This document shows, piece by piece, positions 48,958-60,808 of a stretch of DNA of 64,000 bases; the stretch's first letter is position 1, and each line of letters starts with the position of its first letter. A program made the position numbers and the translations under genes. The stretch is from Clostridiales bacterium. Its GTDB lineage: Bacteria > Bacillota > Clostridia > Oscillospirales > Oscillospiraceae. The stretch lies in NCBI GenBank assembly GCA_004556755.1, contig SFFW01000003.1, forward strand, positions 1 to 64,000. Direction: 5' to 3'. The notes beneath the pieces were generated by a model. It did no database searches, was not told where the DNA came from, and worked only from the letters and a program-made list of their open reading frames with translations.

Positions 48958-50271
48958 ATGATCGACGAAGTAAATTTTGACGAGCTGTTCGGGAAAAAAT
49001 CCGAAACCACGCAGAAGGCAAAGTCCGCTCCCGCAAAGAAGCAGGCAAAGCCGAGTACTGCAAAGCCCGCCGCCGAAAAGACCGCTTCCGCAAAGAAGCC
49101 CGCAAAGAGCCCTGCCGATAAAACGGCAGCACCCAAAGCCGCAGCGCCGTCGGGCGCTTCAAAGAAGCCTGAAAAGCACGGTGCACTCAACGGTCTGCTG
49201 TACATCGTATTTGTCATCAGCGTCAGCGTCATACTTGCCTGCCTTGCGTGGCTTGCGGCGACGGATATACTGGCGCTCAACGCCTCGGACATCACCGAGA
49301 CCGTCGTTCTTCCCAAGGACAAATTCGAGGTTAAGATAACCGAGACAACGGACGCAAACGGCAAAACCGTAAAGCAGAAGGACTACGTCGCAGATATCGA
49401 CTTTGTCGCCGACGAGCTTTACGATGCCGGCATCATAAAGTACAAGTGGCTGTTTAAGATCTATTGCTCGCTTGCCGACGCAGAGAATACGATCGACCCC
49501 GGCACCTACGTTTTAAAGGGCAGCTACGACTACAGAGCGCTCGTAAAGAAGATGCAGTCCGGTTCCAACTCCATGGTCCGTATAAAAATAACCTTCCCCG
49601 AAGGCTACACGATGAATCAGATATTCAAAAAGCTTGACGAGGAGGGAGTCTGCGAATACGACGAGCTGATGGAAGCCGCCGCCAACGCAAGCTTCAACTA
49701 CAAGTTCCTTGAGGGCGTCGAGCCGGGCAATGCAAACAGACTTGAGGGCTTCCTATTCCCGGATACCTATGAGTTCTACGAAGGAATGCCCGCATCCAGC
49801 GCCATAAACAAGCTACTCAGCGGCTTCCACTACCGTTTGACCAAGGAAATGTACGGTTGGCAGGAAAGCACGGGACTGAGCTGGGCGCAGATTGTCAACA
49901 TCGCCTCCATGATCGAAAAGGAAGCGGCAAACGATGATGAGCGTGCAAGGATCGCTTCGGTCATCTACAACCGCCTCGAAAAGGGCTGGCCCCTGCAGAT
50001 AGACTCCACGACGCTGTACGAATATCCCGACCACGTCGGTGCGCCGACCGCCGAGATGCTGCAAAGCGATTCGCCGTACAACACGAGAATAAGCGTCGGA
50101 CTGCCGCCCACGGCAATATGCAGTCCGGGCCTTGCCTCAATAAGGGCAGCGCTCCGTCCGGCGGATACGAACTACCTGTTCTATGCGCTCGACACCGAGA
50201 CGGGTACACACAGATTCTTCAGCTCCAGCTCCGAGTTTGAAGCCTTTATCGCAACGCAGAACTATGATTGA
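48958..50271 (+). CDS. mltG: Endolytic murein transglycosylase MltG
   Basis: 437 residues. MltG cuts nascent peptidoglycan strands and sets their length. A cytoplasmic Lys/Ala/Pro-rich tail (about 20-85) precedes one membrane helix (about 92-115). The YceG domain follows: LKGSYDYRALVKKMQSG, ITFPEGYTMNQIFKKL, RLEGFLFPDTYEF, and IVNIASMIEKEA with the catalytic glutamate; QIDSTTLYEYP and NTRISVGLPPTAICSPGLAS are typical. ATG 48958 has AAAGGAGAT upstream; an ORF start at 48910 lacks one. The end overlaps the U32 gene by 8 bases. Confidence 0.95.
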   Translation: MIDEVNFDELFGKKSETTQKAKSAPAKKQAKPSTAKPAAEKTASAKKPAKSPADKTAAPKAAAPSGASKKPEKHGALNGLLYIVFVISVSVILACLAWLAATDILALNASDITETVVLPKDKFEVKITETTDANGKTVKQKDYVADIDFVADELYDAGIIKYKWLFKIYCSLADAENTIDPGTYVLKGSYDYRALVKKMQSGSNSMVRIKITFPEGYTMNQIFKKLDEEGVCEYDELMEAAANASFNYKFLEGVEPGNANRLEGFLFPDTYEFYEGMPASSAINKLLSGFHYRLTKEMYGWQESTGLSWAQIVNIASMIEKEAANDDERARIASVIYNRLEKGWPLQIDSTTLYEYPDHVGAPTAEMLQSDSPYNTRISVGLPPTAICSPGLASIRAALRPADTNYLFYALDTETGTHRFFSSSSEFEAFIATQNYD

Positions 50272-51465
50272 TAAGCCGGAACTTTTGTCGCCGGCAGGCG
50301 ATATGGAGCGCCTTAAAATGGCGCTCCACTACGGCGCTGACGCCGTTTACCTTGCGGGAGAACGCTTCGGAATGCGTGCTGCCGCAGGTAATTTTAATTT
50401 TGAACAGCTTTCCGCCGCAGTTAAGCTTTCGCACGAAAAGGGCGCTAAGGTACACCTCACCTGCAACACCCTGCCGAGGGAATCGGAGCTTGCGGAGCTT
50501 CCCGCATTTTTGGAGTCGGCGGAGGAGGCCGGGGTCGATGCATTCATAATTGCCGACCTCGGCGTCATGCGTGCTGCGGAAAGGTACGCACCGAGAGTCG
50601 AGCGTCATGTGAGTACGCAGCTCGGCGTCATAAACAGTGCGACCGCCCGTGCGCTGTACGACATGGGTGCAAAGCGTGTGGTTCTCGCAAGGGAAACGCC
50701 GATGGAGGACATATTCACAATCCGTGCCAATACGCCGAAGGAGCTTCAGATCGAAGCCTTTGTCCACGGTGCGATGTGCGTTTCGTTCTCCGGGCGCTGC
50801 CTGCTGTCAAACTACCTCACCGGGAGGGACGCAAACCGTGGCGCCTGTGCGCAGCCGTGCAGATGGAAGTACCGCCTCGTGGAGGAATCCCGCCCCGGCG
50901 AATACTTCGAGATAAGTGAGGACGGCGGAACATATATCATGAACTCACGGGATATGTGCATGATCGAGCATATTCCGGAGCTTATCAGTGCGGGCGTCAC
51001 GAGCATGAAGATAGAGGGACGCATGAAGTCGGCGTACTACGCCGCCGCCGTCACGAATGCCTACCGCCATGCGATAGACTGTGCAGTCACGGGGCAGGAG
51101 CTTCCCGAGGTGTGGCGCCGTGAGGTCGATATGGTTAGCCATCGTCCCTATACCACAGGCTTTTACTACGGCTATCCGGGACAGCACTACTCGGACGCTT
51201 CGTACTTTTCGGGTGCGGAGGTCTGCGCCGTGGTCGAGAGCTGTGACGCAAACGGCATGGCGGAGCTTACTCAGCGCAACCGCTTTAGCGTCGGCGATAC
51301 GCTTGAGCTTTTGACGAACGATGCTGAGCCTTTGCAGTTTACCGCCGGAGAAATGATAAACGAGGCGGGGGAGAGCATAACCGCAACGCCCCATGCCATG
51401 ATGAGATTTAAAATGCAGCTTCCCAAAAGCTGCTCTAAGCTATCAATAGTAAGGAGAGTAAAGAA

Positions 51466-51469
<4 letters not shown>
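50264..51469 (+). CDS. Peptidase U32-family protein
   Basis: 401 residues. U32 proteins include TrhP/YrrN-YrrO, which hydroxylate uridine 34 of tRNA, and presumed collagenases. PELLSPAGDMERLKMALHYG opens the protein. The signature lies at EAFVHGAMCVSFSGRCLLSN (about 166-185), then RDANRGACAQPCRWKY with conserved cysteines. Given the housekeeping context (mltG, alaS) an RNA-modification role is more likely than proteolysis. ATG 50264 overlaps mltG by 8 bases; its stop overlaps alaS by 4 bases. Only one U32 gene is present here, whereas Bacillus has two in tandem. Confidence 0.9.
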
Positions 51470-54132
<2,663 letters not shown>

Positions 54133-54147
54133 TACGGAGGTAAAACC

Positions 54148-54489
54148 ATGAACGATTGCCTGTTTTGCAAAATAATCGACGGAGAGATCCCCTCCGCCAA
54201 GGTGTATGAGGACGAAAATGTCTACTCATTCAGAGACATAAATCCGCAGGCGCCGGTACACATTCTCGTGCTGCCGAGAAAGCACATCTGCTGCGCCGAC
54301 GAGATAGATGCATCAAACTCCGAACTTGTCGGCAAGTGCTTTGAAGCGATCGCAAAGATCGCAAAAAGCGAAGGTCTCGAAAACGGATACAGAGTCGTGA
54401 ACAACTGCGGCGAGGACGGAGGACAGACCGTAAAGCACCTGCATTTCCACCTGTTGGGCGGCAAAAAGCTCAACGAGGGAATGGCATAA
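54148..54489 (+). CDS. HIT-family nucleotide hydrolase/transferase (HinT-like)
   Basis: 113 residues. CLFCKIIDGEIPSAKVYED opens the protein and KHLHFHLLGGKKL carries the histidine triad (HxHxH). Such proteins hydrolyse adenosine phosphoramidates. CYS-x2-CYS near the N-terminus is usual in this branch. CGGAGG precedes ATG 54148; the gene sits 15 bases after alaS, with its own terminator. Confidence 0.94.
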   Translation: MNDCLFCKIIDGEIPSAKVYEDENVYSFRDINPQAPVHILVLPRKHICCADEIDASNSELVGKCFEAIAKIAKSEGLENGYRVVNNCGEDGGQTVKHLHFHLLGGKKLNEGMA

Positions 54490-54497
54490 AATAAAAG

Positions 54498-54533
54498 AAA
54501 AAAGCAGAAAGTCCCAAGCTTTCTGCTTTTTTT
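54498..54533 (+). terminator. Terminator after the HIT gene
   Basis: AAAGCAGAAAG (54501-54511) and CTTTCTGCTTT (54519-54529), 7-base loop, long T run. It separates the mltG-alaS-HIT group from comEC. Confidence 0.9.
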
Positions 54534-54548
54534 GCGTGGGTGATATGA

Positions 54549-56819
54549 TTGAAGGGGATACGCAGGCTTGCCTGCCTCACGGCAGGATTCTCGGCGGGTG
54601 TATTTTCCGCACATTATCTTATCGACGGAGAAAGCCTGTACATGGCGGCGCTCGTGTGCCTTGCGGCGTCGCTGATCGGGTTTCTGTTTAAAGGAAATAC
54701 AAGAAAAAGAATATTACTGTTGCTTGTGCCGGCGGCGTTCGGGCTGTGTTACTATAAGCTCACTGCCGAGCGTCTGCTTTATCCGACAGAAGCGCTTGAG
54801 GACGAGACGCTGACAGTACGTGCAGAAGTCGAGGACTACCCGCAGTATACCGACAACTCGGTGATCCTGCACCTGTCGCTGCGTGAAAAGGACCTGCCCG
54901 AAAGCTCGACCTACGTTGCGTCTTATGATTTCGATGTGCCGGAGCTTTGTCCCGGCGACATTGTGGAGGCGGAGCTTAGATTTAAGTCTGCCCGCATGGA
55001 ATACGGTGAGTATTACGACTATAATCTGTCAAAGGGGCTGACCGCAAATGCGACCTTGGCGGGAGACGTTCGCATTATTGAACGCTCCGACGGTGAAATT
55101 CAATACCTGCCGGAGAGCATTGCGCTCAGGCTCAGCGAGATAATATTGAGCATCTACCCGGACGATACGGCGCCGTTTATGCTCTCGATGATCGTCGGCG
55201 ATAAAAGCGAGCTGCGTGACGACGTTGAGCTGAATACGGCGATGTCGGTGTCCGGCATTGCACATATCATTGCGGTTTCGGGTATGCACGTTGCGTTCCT
55301 TGTGGGATTTTTGCAGCTCGTTTTCGGGAACCGCAGAGCCTTGGCATGCTTCTGCATCACGCTTGTGTGGCTGTTCGTGCTGGTCGCCGGAGCGCCGCCG
55401 TCCGCAGTCAGAGCGGGAATAATGCAGACTCTGCTGCTTTTGGCGCCCATTTTCGGGCGTGAAAACGATGCGCTCACCTCGCTCGGCTTTGCCTTGGCGC
55501 TTATCCTGCTCATTAACCCCTTTGCCTGCGGGAGCGTGGGCTTGCAGCTTTCGTTCGGCGCTATGGCGGGTATTGTTTCGTTTGCTCAGCCACTGTATAA
55601 TACCCTTAAAGACAAGCTCGCTAAGCTCGGACGCATTGGGGATTACGCAGCCGGAACGGTCTCAAGCTCGCTTGCGGTCTCGGTCTTTACCGTGCCGCTT
55701 GTTGCCGTGCATTTCGGGTATGTTTCGCTGTACTCGGTTCTTACGAACGTTCTGACCCTGTGGGTGGTGTCCTTCGTTTTCATATCCGGCATCGTGATTT
55801 GTGCCGTTGCGCTTATATCTTTGCCTGTCGCAAGGCTTGCGGCGTCGCTTGCGTCTTACGGAGTGCGCTATATCACAGGCATCGCAAAGCTCGTGCTTCG
55901 GCTCCCGTACTCTGCGCTGTATGTTGAAAACAAGGCGGTTTTGGTGTGGCTTTGCACACTGTATCTTGCCTTTGCTCTGTGCTTTGTACTGAGAAAGCGC
56001 CCGAAGCTTCGGATACTTTTGCCGCTTTGCTTTGCGTCACTTGTACTGCTGATCGCAGGCACGGTGTATGTCGGCAGCCGTGACGAGGGTACCGTCGCCG
56101 CACTCGACGTCGGAAGCGGTCAGTGCATCGTTTTTACACGGGGCAGCTCGACCGTTGCGGTGGACTGCGGCAGTTCGAGTACGCTCACGAATGCCGGAGC
56201 GGAGCTTGCGCAATACCTCTCCGCAAGAGGGCGGACGCACATAGATTGCCTCGTGCTGACGCATCTTGACAGCGACCACGTTAACGGCCTGCACAAGCTG
56301 CTGTGTCTTATGGACGTTGACAGGATCATTTTGCCGGAAGCGGCAAAGTACGGCGACAGCGCCAAGGCGTACCGAAGCGTCAGAGCGCTTGCAAGGCAAT
56401 ACGGAACGGAGATCTACTGCTCCGGGCGTGCGGAGACGATATGCGAAGGCGAAATAGATCTGTATTTTTATAAACCGTACAGAGGAAGCGGCTCCAATAA
56501 CAGAGGTCTGCTCCTCACGGTCTCGCTCGACGGCTATGACACGCTCATTACGGGTGACGCAGGGCAGACGGTCGAGAAAATGCTCGTGCGGGACAACAAC
56601 CTTTCGGGTACCGACCTTTTGGTCGTCGGGCATCACGGCTCCGACTATTCGTGTTCACCGGAGCTGCTTTACGAGGCAAACCCTGCCGATGCGATAATTT
56701 CGATCGGCTATAACAGCTACGGGCATCCGTCTTACCGTGTGCTGACCTTGCTTGAGCTTCGTGGCGTTGAGATACATAGGACGGACTTAGACGGCAGAGT
56801 CGTTATTAAGGCTTCTTAG
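54549..56819 (+). CDS. comEC: ComEC/Rec2 DNA uptake channel
   Basis: 756 residues. ComEC imports single-stranded DNA in natural transformation. The N-terminal part has two to three membrane helices and a beta-rich segment (about 85-185). The competence domain with several helices follows (about 205-490; SGIAHIIAVSGMHVAFLVGF, GAPPSAVRAGIMQTLLLLAP). The C-terminal metallo-beta-lactamase-like domain (about 515-755) has LTHLDSDHVNGL, LITGDAG and VVGHHGSDYS, so its metal site looks intact. TTG 54549 follows GGGTGAT. HolA starts 9 bases on, as in many Firmicutes. Confidence 0.93.
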   Translation: MKGIRRLACLTAGFSAGVFSAHYLIDGESLYMAALVCLAASLIGFLFKGNTRKRILLLLVPAAFGLCYYKLTAERLLYPTEALEDETLTVRAEVEDYPQYTDNSVILHLSLREKDLPESSTYVASYDFDVPELCPGDIVEAELRFKSARMEYGEYYDYNLSKGLTANATLAGDVRIIERSDGEIQYLPESIALRLSEIILSIYPDDTAPFMLSMIVGDKSELRDDVELNTAMSVSGIAHIIAVSGMHVAFLVGFLQLVFGNRRALACFCITLVWLFVLVAGAPPSAVRAGIMQTLLLLAPIFGRENDALTSLGFALALILLINPFACGSVGLQLSFGAMAGIVSFAQPLYNTLKDKLAKLGRIGDYAAGTVSSSLAVSVFTVPLVAVHFGYVSLYSVLTNVLTLWVVSFVFISGIVICAVALISLPVARLAASLASYGVRYITGIAKLVLRLPYSALYVENKAVLVWLCTLYLAFALCFVLRKRPKLRILLPLCFASLVLLIAGTVYVGSRDEGTVAALDVGSGQCIVFTRGSSTVAVDCGSSSTLTNAGAELAQYLSARGRTHIDCLVLTHLDSDHVNGLHKLLCLMDVDRIILPEAAKYGDSAKAYRSVRALARQYGTEIYCSGRAETICEGEIDLYFYKPYRGSGSNNRGLLLTVSLDGYDTLITGDAGQTVEKMLVRDNNLSGTDLLVVGHHGSDYSCSPELLYEANPADAIISIGYNSYGHPSYRVLTLLELRGVEIHRTDLDGRVVIKAS

Positions 56820-56828
56820 GAGAAAACA

Positions 56829-57884
56829 ATGGCAAAAAAGAAGGACGAACAGAAAATAAGCTACGCTGCGGCGGTGAGGGAGCTAAAAGAAAAAGGTCCC
56901 ATGCGGCTCTACTTTTTGTGGGGCGAGGAGGATTATCTGACCTCCTGCTTCCGTGACGAGCTTAAAAAGGCGTGCATTTCGGACGCTGAGGACGATTTCA
57001 GCTACCACAGACTCGGAGAAAACTTCAGTGTTCCCGCACTGTCCGAGGCGGTGGATTCCATGCCGTTTCTGTCCGAGCGCAGCTTTGTTGAGGTCAACGG
57101 ACTTGACCTCAACAGACTGCCGGAGGCAAGCACGACGGAGCTTATAAAGATACTCAAGGACATTCCCGACTATTGCACGGTGGTGTTTACAGAGTCGTCG
57201 GAGTTTGAGCCGGACAAACGCTTAAAGCTGTACAAGGCGTTTCTGCCGCTGTGCAAGGAGCTTAGGTTCTCGGCGCAGGACGGGTCGCAGCTCATGCGCT
57301 GGATAGTCCGTCGCTTTGCGGCGGACGGGAAGGAGATAGAGCTTCCCGCAGCGCAGCGGCTCATAAGCGTCAGCGGTGAGCTGATGAACAGGCTCATCCC
57401 CGAAATCGCCAAGATCTCGGCGTATGCGCAGGGGAGCAAGGTCACCGTCGCCGACGTGGACGCCGTTGCGCACCACATCCCGGAGGCGCTGGTTTTCGAC
57501 ATGACCGACCGCCTCTCCGCAGGAGAGTACAATGCGGCTCTCGGACTTTTGGGTGAGCTGCTTGCGGATAAAAATAACGAGCCCATTCAGATACTTGCGA
57601 TAATCGGCATCCAGATGCGGAGACTGTATGCGGCCCGCCTTGCCATTGACGAGGGTCTCGGCAAGGACTATGTGATGAAGACCTGCGGACTGAAATATGA
57701 TTTTCAGGCGACAAAGCTCATGCGTCCGGCGCATGCTTTCACGGCGAAAAGCCTTGCCGATGCGGTGGAGCTTTGCGCCGAGACCGACTACAGGCTCAAA
57801 AGCAGCGCTGACGATCCGGCGTCGCTTTTAAAGGAGTGCGTGCTGCGTATCGCCGTGGGAGGCTCAAATGTACAGAGTGTCTGA
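56829..57884 (+). CDS. holA: DNA polymerase III delta subunit
   Basis: 351 residues. It opens the sliding clamp as part of the clamp loader. RLYFLWGEEDYLTSCFRDEL is the usual start of the family; SLPRLPEA-type and FTESSEFEPDKRLKLYKAF segments mark domain I, and DMTDRLSAGEYNAALGLLGE with IIGIQMRRLYAARLAIDEG belong to the helical collar. As in the family, no Walker A is present. AGGAGAAAAC precedes ATG 56829. The end overlaps rnmV by 17 bases. Confidence 0.92.
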   Translation: MAKKKDEQKISYAAAVRELKEKGPMRLYFLWGEEDYLTSCFRDELKKACISDAEDDFSYHRLGENFSVPALSEAVDSMPFLSERSFVEVNGLDLNRLPEASTTELIKILKDIPDYCTVVFTESSEFEPDKRLKLYKAFLPLCKELRFSAQDGSQLMRWIVRRFAADGKEIELPAAQRLISVSGELMNRLIPEIAKISAYAQGSKVTVADVDAVAHHIPEALVFDMTDRLSAGEYNAALGLLGELLADKNNEPIQILAIIGIQMRRLYAARLAIDEGLGKDYVMKTCGLKYDFQATKLMRPAHAFTAKSLADAVELCAETDYRLKSSADDPASLLKECVLRIAVGGSNVQSV

Positions 57885-58467
57885 GGTCATCATCGTCGAG
57901 GGACGCTATGATAAAAACACGGTGCTGCAAGCCGTGGACGCCACGGTCATCGAGACCGGGGGCTTCGGAATATTCAACGATTCCGAGAAGCGCAGCCTCC
58001 TGCGCCGTCTTGCGCAGGAGCGTGGAATAGTCATACTCACAGATTCCGACGGAGCGGGGTTTCTCATCAGAAACAGCATAAAAGGCTTTATTAAGCCTGA
58101 ATATATCAAAAATGCGTACATTCCCGACGTGTTCGGTAAGGAAAAACGCAAAAGCAAAGCCTCGTGCGAGGGCAAGCTCGGTGTTGAGGGGATGCGCCCG
58201 GAAGTGATCGTTGAGGCGCTCAGAAGCTGCGGCGCCACGATGGACGACTGCGAAGGGCGAAAGATCCCGGAGATCAGCAAAGCGGATATGTACGCAGCTG
58301 GACTTACGGGAAAACCCGGCAGTGCGGAAAAGAGAGCGGAGCTGAAGCGCAGGCTTTCGCTGCCGGAAAAGCTCAGCACCGACGGGCTTTTGCAGGTTTT
58401 AAACGTCATTATGACAAGAGACGAGTTTTATAAAGCCGTTCGGACACAAAATGGAGTGGAATTGTGA
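57868..58467 (+). CDS. rnmV: Ribonuclease M5
   Basis: 199 residues. RNase M5 trims 5S rRNA precursors in low-GC Gram-positives. The Toprim domain starts VSEVIIVEGRYDKNTVLQAV with the catalytic glutamate, then IVILTDSDGAGFLIRNSI with the DxD pair. The C-terminal part (about 125-199) is the DUF4093-type domain (AGLTGKPGSAEKRAELKRRL). It usually neighbours ksgA; here it overlaps holA by 17 bases instead. Confidence 0.93.
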   Translation: MYRVSEVIIVEGRYDKNTVLQAVDATVIETGGFGIFNDSEKRSLLRRLAQERGIVILTDSDGAGFLIRNSIKGFIKPEYIKNAYIPDVFGKEKRKSKASCEGKLGVEGMRPEVIVEALRSCGATMDDCEGRKIPEISKADMYAAGLTGKPGSAEKRAELKRRLSLPEKLSTDGLLQVLNVIMTRDEFYKAVRTQNGVEL

Positions 58468-58529
58468 CGGCAAGTGTGTTATAATACACCAATAAATGAA
58501 AACAATATACATATATGGAGGAAACCGAT

Positions 58530-58988
58530 ATGAAATGCCCCTTTTGCGGCTATCAGGAGAGCAAGGTCATAGATTCACGTCCGGCGGAGGAGGGCGCAAC
58601 CATACGCCGCCGCAGAGAGTGCCTTGCCTGTCAGAAGCGCTTTACCACCTATGAGATCATCGAGCATATGCCGCTTGTCGTCGTCAAGAGGGACGGTTCG
58701 AGGCAGACCTTCGACAGAGCGAAGATAATAAACGGCGTTGCCCGTGCCTGTGATAAGCGTCCCGTTGCGTACACTCAGTTTGAGAAGATCGCAGACGAGA
58801 TTGAGCAGGAGCTTCAAAGCTCGCTTGAGCGTGAAGTCAGCACCGTTGACATCGGTGAGATGGTAATGAAGCGCCTTAAAGATATTGACGAGGTCGCATA
58901 CGTCCGCTTTGCCTCGGTTTACAGGAGCTTTAAGGACATCAATACCTTTATGGACGAGCTGTCAAAGCTCCTCAGCGACAAGAACTGA
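58530..58988 (+). CDS. nrdR: Transcriptional repressor NrdR
   Basis: 152 residues. NrdR represses ribonucleotide reductase genes according to ATP/dATP bound to its ATP-cone. The zinc ribbon reads CPFCGYQESKVIDSRPAEEG and CLACQKRFTTYE; the ATP-cone follows (VVVKRDGSRQTFDRAKIING, YVRFASVYRSF). ATG 58530 has GGAGG 9 bases upstream; the in-frame ATG at 58515 overlaps that site. A TATAAT lies at 58480-58485. Its stop abuts the stop of the converging gene with no space. Confidence 0.95.
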   Translation: MKCPFCGYQESKVIDSRPAEEGATIRRRRECLACQKRFTTYEIIEHMPLVVVKRDGSRQTFDRAKIINGVARACDKRPVAYTQFEKIADEIEQELQSSLEREVSTVDIGEMVMKRLKDIDEVAYVRFASVYRSFKDINTFMDELSKLLSDKN

Positions 58989-59369
58989 TCAGAAAATACT
59001 GCCGATGCTGACATGCTCCATCCCGATAAGGGAGAGGAGCTGTGCGTGAAGCATGCCGTAGGAGCCTTCGAGCGAACCGGAGTCCTCGGCGCATAGGTCG
59101 GACATCATGGAGTAGAAGGCTTCCGTCGTTGCGTCTATCTCCGAGTGGCGGATGAAAATGTGAGTGTAGCCGTCCATGGACAGCCAGTGTGAGATCGCAG
59201 TATCAAGGCGCTGCTGCGCCTTTCCCCAGTCGCCGGAAGCGGCGCTGTCGTATGCGTCCTTTACTTCGGCGTTAAGCCTTTGCATCATTTTGTCGTTTAC
59301 GCCGATGTTCACAAGTGTTCCCGAAAACAGAAGTATGAGCAGCAGTGCCGCAATAAGCTCCTTTTTCAT
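58989..59369 (-). CDS. DUF4363-family membrane-anchored protein
   Basis: 126 residues. One N-terminal membrane helix or uncleaved signal (LIAALLLILLFSGTLV, about 5-20) and a helical exported domain containing ISHWLSMDGYTHIFIRHSEI, which matches my memory of the DUF4363 family. Function unknown. The ATG overlaps the DUF421 stop (ATGA), so the two are co-translated; this pair is common in Clostridia. Its stop codon touches that of nrdR. Confidence 0.8.
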   Translation of the reverse strand: MKKELIAALLLILLFSGTLVNIGVNDKMMQRLNAEVKDAYDSAASGDWGKAQQRLDTAISHWLSMDGYTHIFIRHSEIDATTEAFYSMMSDLCAEDSGSLEGSYGMLHAQLLSLIGMEHVSIGSIF

Positions 59370-60046
59370 TTTGCGTCCTTTCCGAGCTGGCAGAAAACCT
59401 CGCCCTGATCCGAGAGCGTCAGCAGATAAACGTCCTTTGGGTCTTTTATGCTGCGGCGTTTCAGCTCGTTACTTAGCCAATTCCCGCTGCGTCCGAGCAG
59501 GTGCAGGTTCTTATCCAGCACCCGACCTTCGTTTATTATAATGTGCGGGTAGCCGGACTGACAGACGTTCAAGTTCAGCTGCTTCGGCGTTACGGGCTGC
59601 TCCTCGCTGCGGAGTATAATGCTCAGCTTGCCGTTGGTCTCAAGTATCGCATAGGAAACGGCATCGAAGCTTTCAATGCCCTGCGACCGCAGCTCCTGCA
59701 TCAGCTCGTCGGGGGTGAAGCGGTTTTTGTGCATACTTTCGATGTTGATCTTTCCGTTTCTTATGAGAATTTCCGGCTTGCCGAATGCAAGACTGCGAAA
59801 GCGTATGTTCTTCAGCGAAAAGCCGGCGATTATGACTTCAAGGCAAAACAGGGTGACGATCGGGATAAGACCGTTTAAAAGCGGTATACCGATGTCCTGA
59901 AGCGGCGTGGCGGCAAGGTCTGCTATGAGTGCCGCAACGATGAATTCGCTCAGCTCCATTTCGCCGAGCTGGCGTTTTCCCATGATGCGCATTGATACGA
60001 GTATTGCAAAATACAGTATTATGGTGCGAATAAATATGATGGCTAT
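59366..60046 (-). CDS. DUF421 (YetF-like) membrane protein; start codon uncertain
   Basis: About 226 residues if it starts at the ATA at 60046-60044. Three membrane helices (IIFIRTIILYFAILVSMRIM, then two more up to about residue 75) are followed by the DUF421 cytoplasmic domain with MGKRQLGEMELSEFIVAALI, LEVIIAGFSLKN and GKPEILIRNGKINIE. The family is membrane-bound and of unknown function, linked in Bacillus to sporulation and membrane stress. No ATG, GTG or TTG lies near the expected start; GGGAGG is 8 bases before the ATA. An open extension to a TTG at 60220 would overlap the divergent gene by 110 bases. Confidence 0.82.
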   Translation of the reverse strand: MAIIFIRTIILYFAILVSMRIMGKRQLGEMELSEFIVAALIADLAATPLQDIGIPLLNGLIPIVTLFCLEVIIAGFSLKNIRFRSLAFGKPEILIRNGKINIESMHKNRFTPDELMQELRSQGIESFDAVSYAILETNGKLSIILRSEEQPVTPKQLNLNVCQSGYPHIIINEGRVLDKNLHLLGRSGNWLSNELKRRSIKDPKDVYLLTLSDQGEVFCQLGKDAK

Positions 60047-60110
60047 TTTGACCGCCTCCCGGACTATTTTCTCCGGCAGTTGGCAAATTATCAGTAATGA
60101 AGGTGATTTT

Positions 60111-60794
60111 TTGAAAATTATCGTTGACAGTAAGGAGAATATTTCAAAAACCGTTGCCGATATGATGGCGGAGCGGCTTACATTAAAACCCGAAAGCGTT
60201 CTGTCTTTTACGGCTGACAAAAGCCTTGTGCCGATATTCTCAGAGCTTTGCGGCAGAAACTGCTGCGAAAATGCGGTGTTTTTTAATCTTTGCGACTATG
60301 TAGTTCCGAAGGCTGATTCCGAAGAAACCTCTTTACATCTTCTCCGATCCTCTCTCTTCTCCAAGCTCGGGATCACGCATGTACATTCGCCGGACCCCGC
60401 AAAACCCGACGAATATGACGAACTCATCGCAGAACACGGCGGGATAGACATTGTCCTGCTCGGCATGGGGCTTAACGGCTGCATCGGCTTTAACGAGCCG
60501 TTTACGCCATATGACAGCCGTACCCATATCGCCATGCTCACCGAGGTGACGAGGCGTGCGGGGGCAGAGCGCTTTGGCTCTTTTGAAAATGTCCCGAATT
60601 TTGGCGTGACTATGGGACTTAAAACGATCTGCGAATCCAAAACCGCAATTCTTGCGGCATTCGGCAGCGAGAAGGCGGACATTGTTCACAAGCTTGTCTA
60701 CGGAAAAACCATGACCGATGTGCCAGCGGCTATGCTGCAAATGCACAGGGATATGATACTTTGCCTCGACGAAGAAGCGGCGGCAAAAATATAA
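60111..60794 (+). CDS. NagB-like protein with degenerate active site
   Basis: 227 residues aligned end to end with glucosamine-6-phosphate deaminase (NagB). NagB converts glucosamine-6-P to fructose-6-P and ammonia. GLNGCIGFNEP (about 120-130) stands where NagB has GxDGHIAFNEP: the catalytic Asp and His have become N122 and C124, only E129 remains. FNLCDYV (58-64) replaces FNMDEYV, so the catalytic Asp72 is C61. The phosphate loop TGGTP is TADKS (34-38). TTG 60111 follows AAGGTGAT. It is 14 bases before glmM. Inference: a non-catalytic hexosamine-phosphate sensor, or an enzyme with a different reaction. Confidence 0.82.
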   Translation: MKIIVDSKENISKTVADMMAERLTLKPESVLSFTADKSLVPIFSELCGRNCCENAVFFNLCDYVVPKADSEETSLHLLRSSLFSKLGITHVHSPDPAKPDEYDELIAEHGGIDIVLLGMGLNGCIGFNEPFTPYDSRTHIAMLTEVTRRAGAERFGSFENVPNFGVTMGLKTICESKTAILAAFGSEKADIVHKLVYGKTMTDVPAAMLQMHRDMILCLDEEAAAKI

Positions 60795-60808
60795 AGGGGA
60801 ATATAAAA

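Noticed and set aside
58474..58487. GTGT-TATAAT-ACAC dyad before nrdR as an NrdR box
   Set aside because: NrdR boxes have the opposite orientation (ACA...TGT-type); this dyad simply frames the -10 box.
59907..60110. N-terminal extension of the NagB-like protein
   Set aside because: The extra 68 residues overlap the DUF421 gene on the other strand and do not resemble NagB; TTG 60111 has AAGGTGAT upstream.
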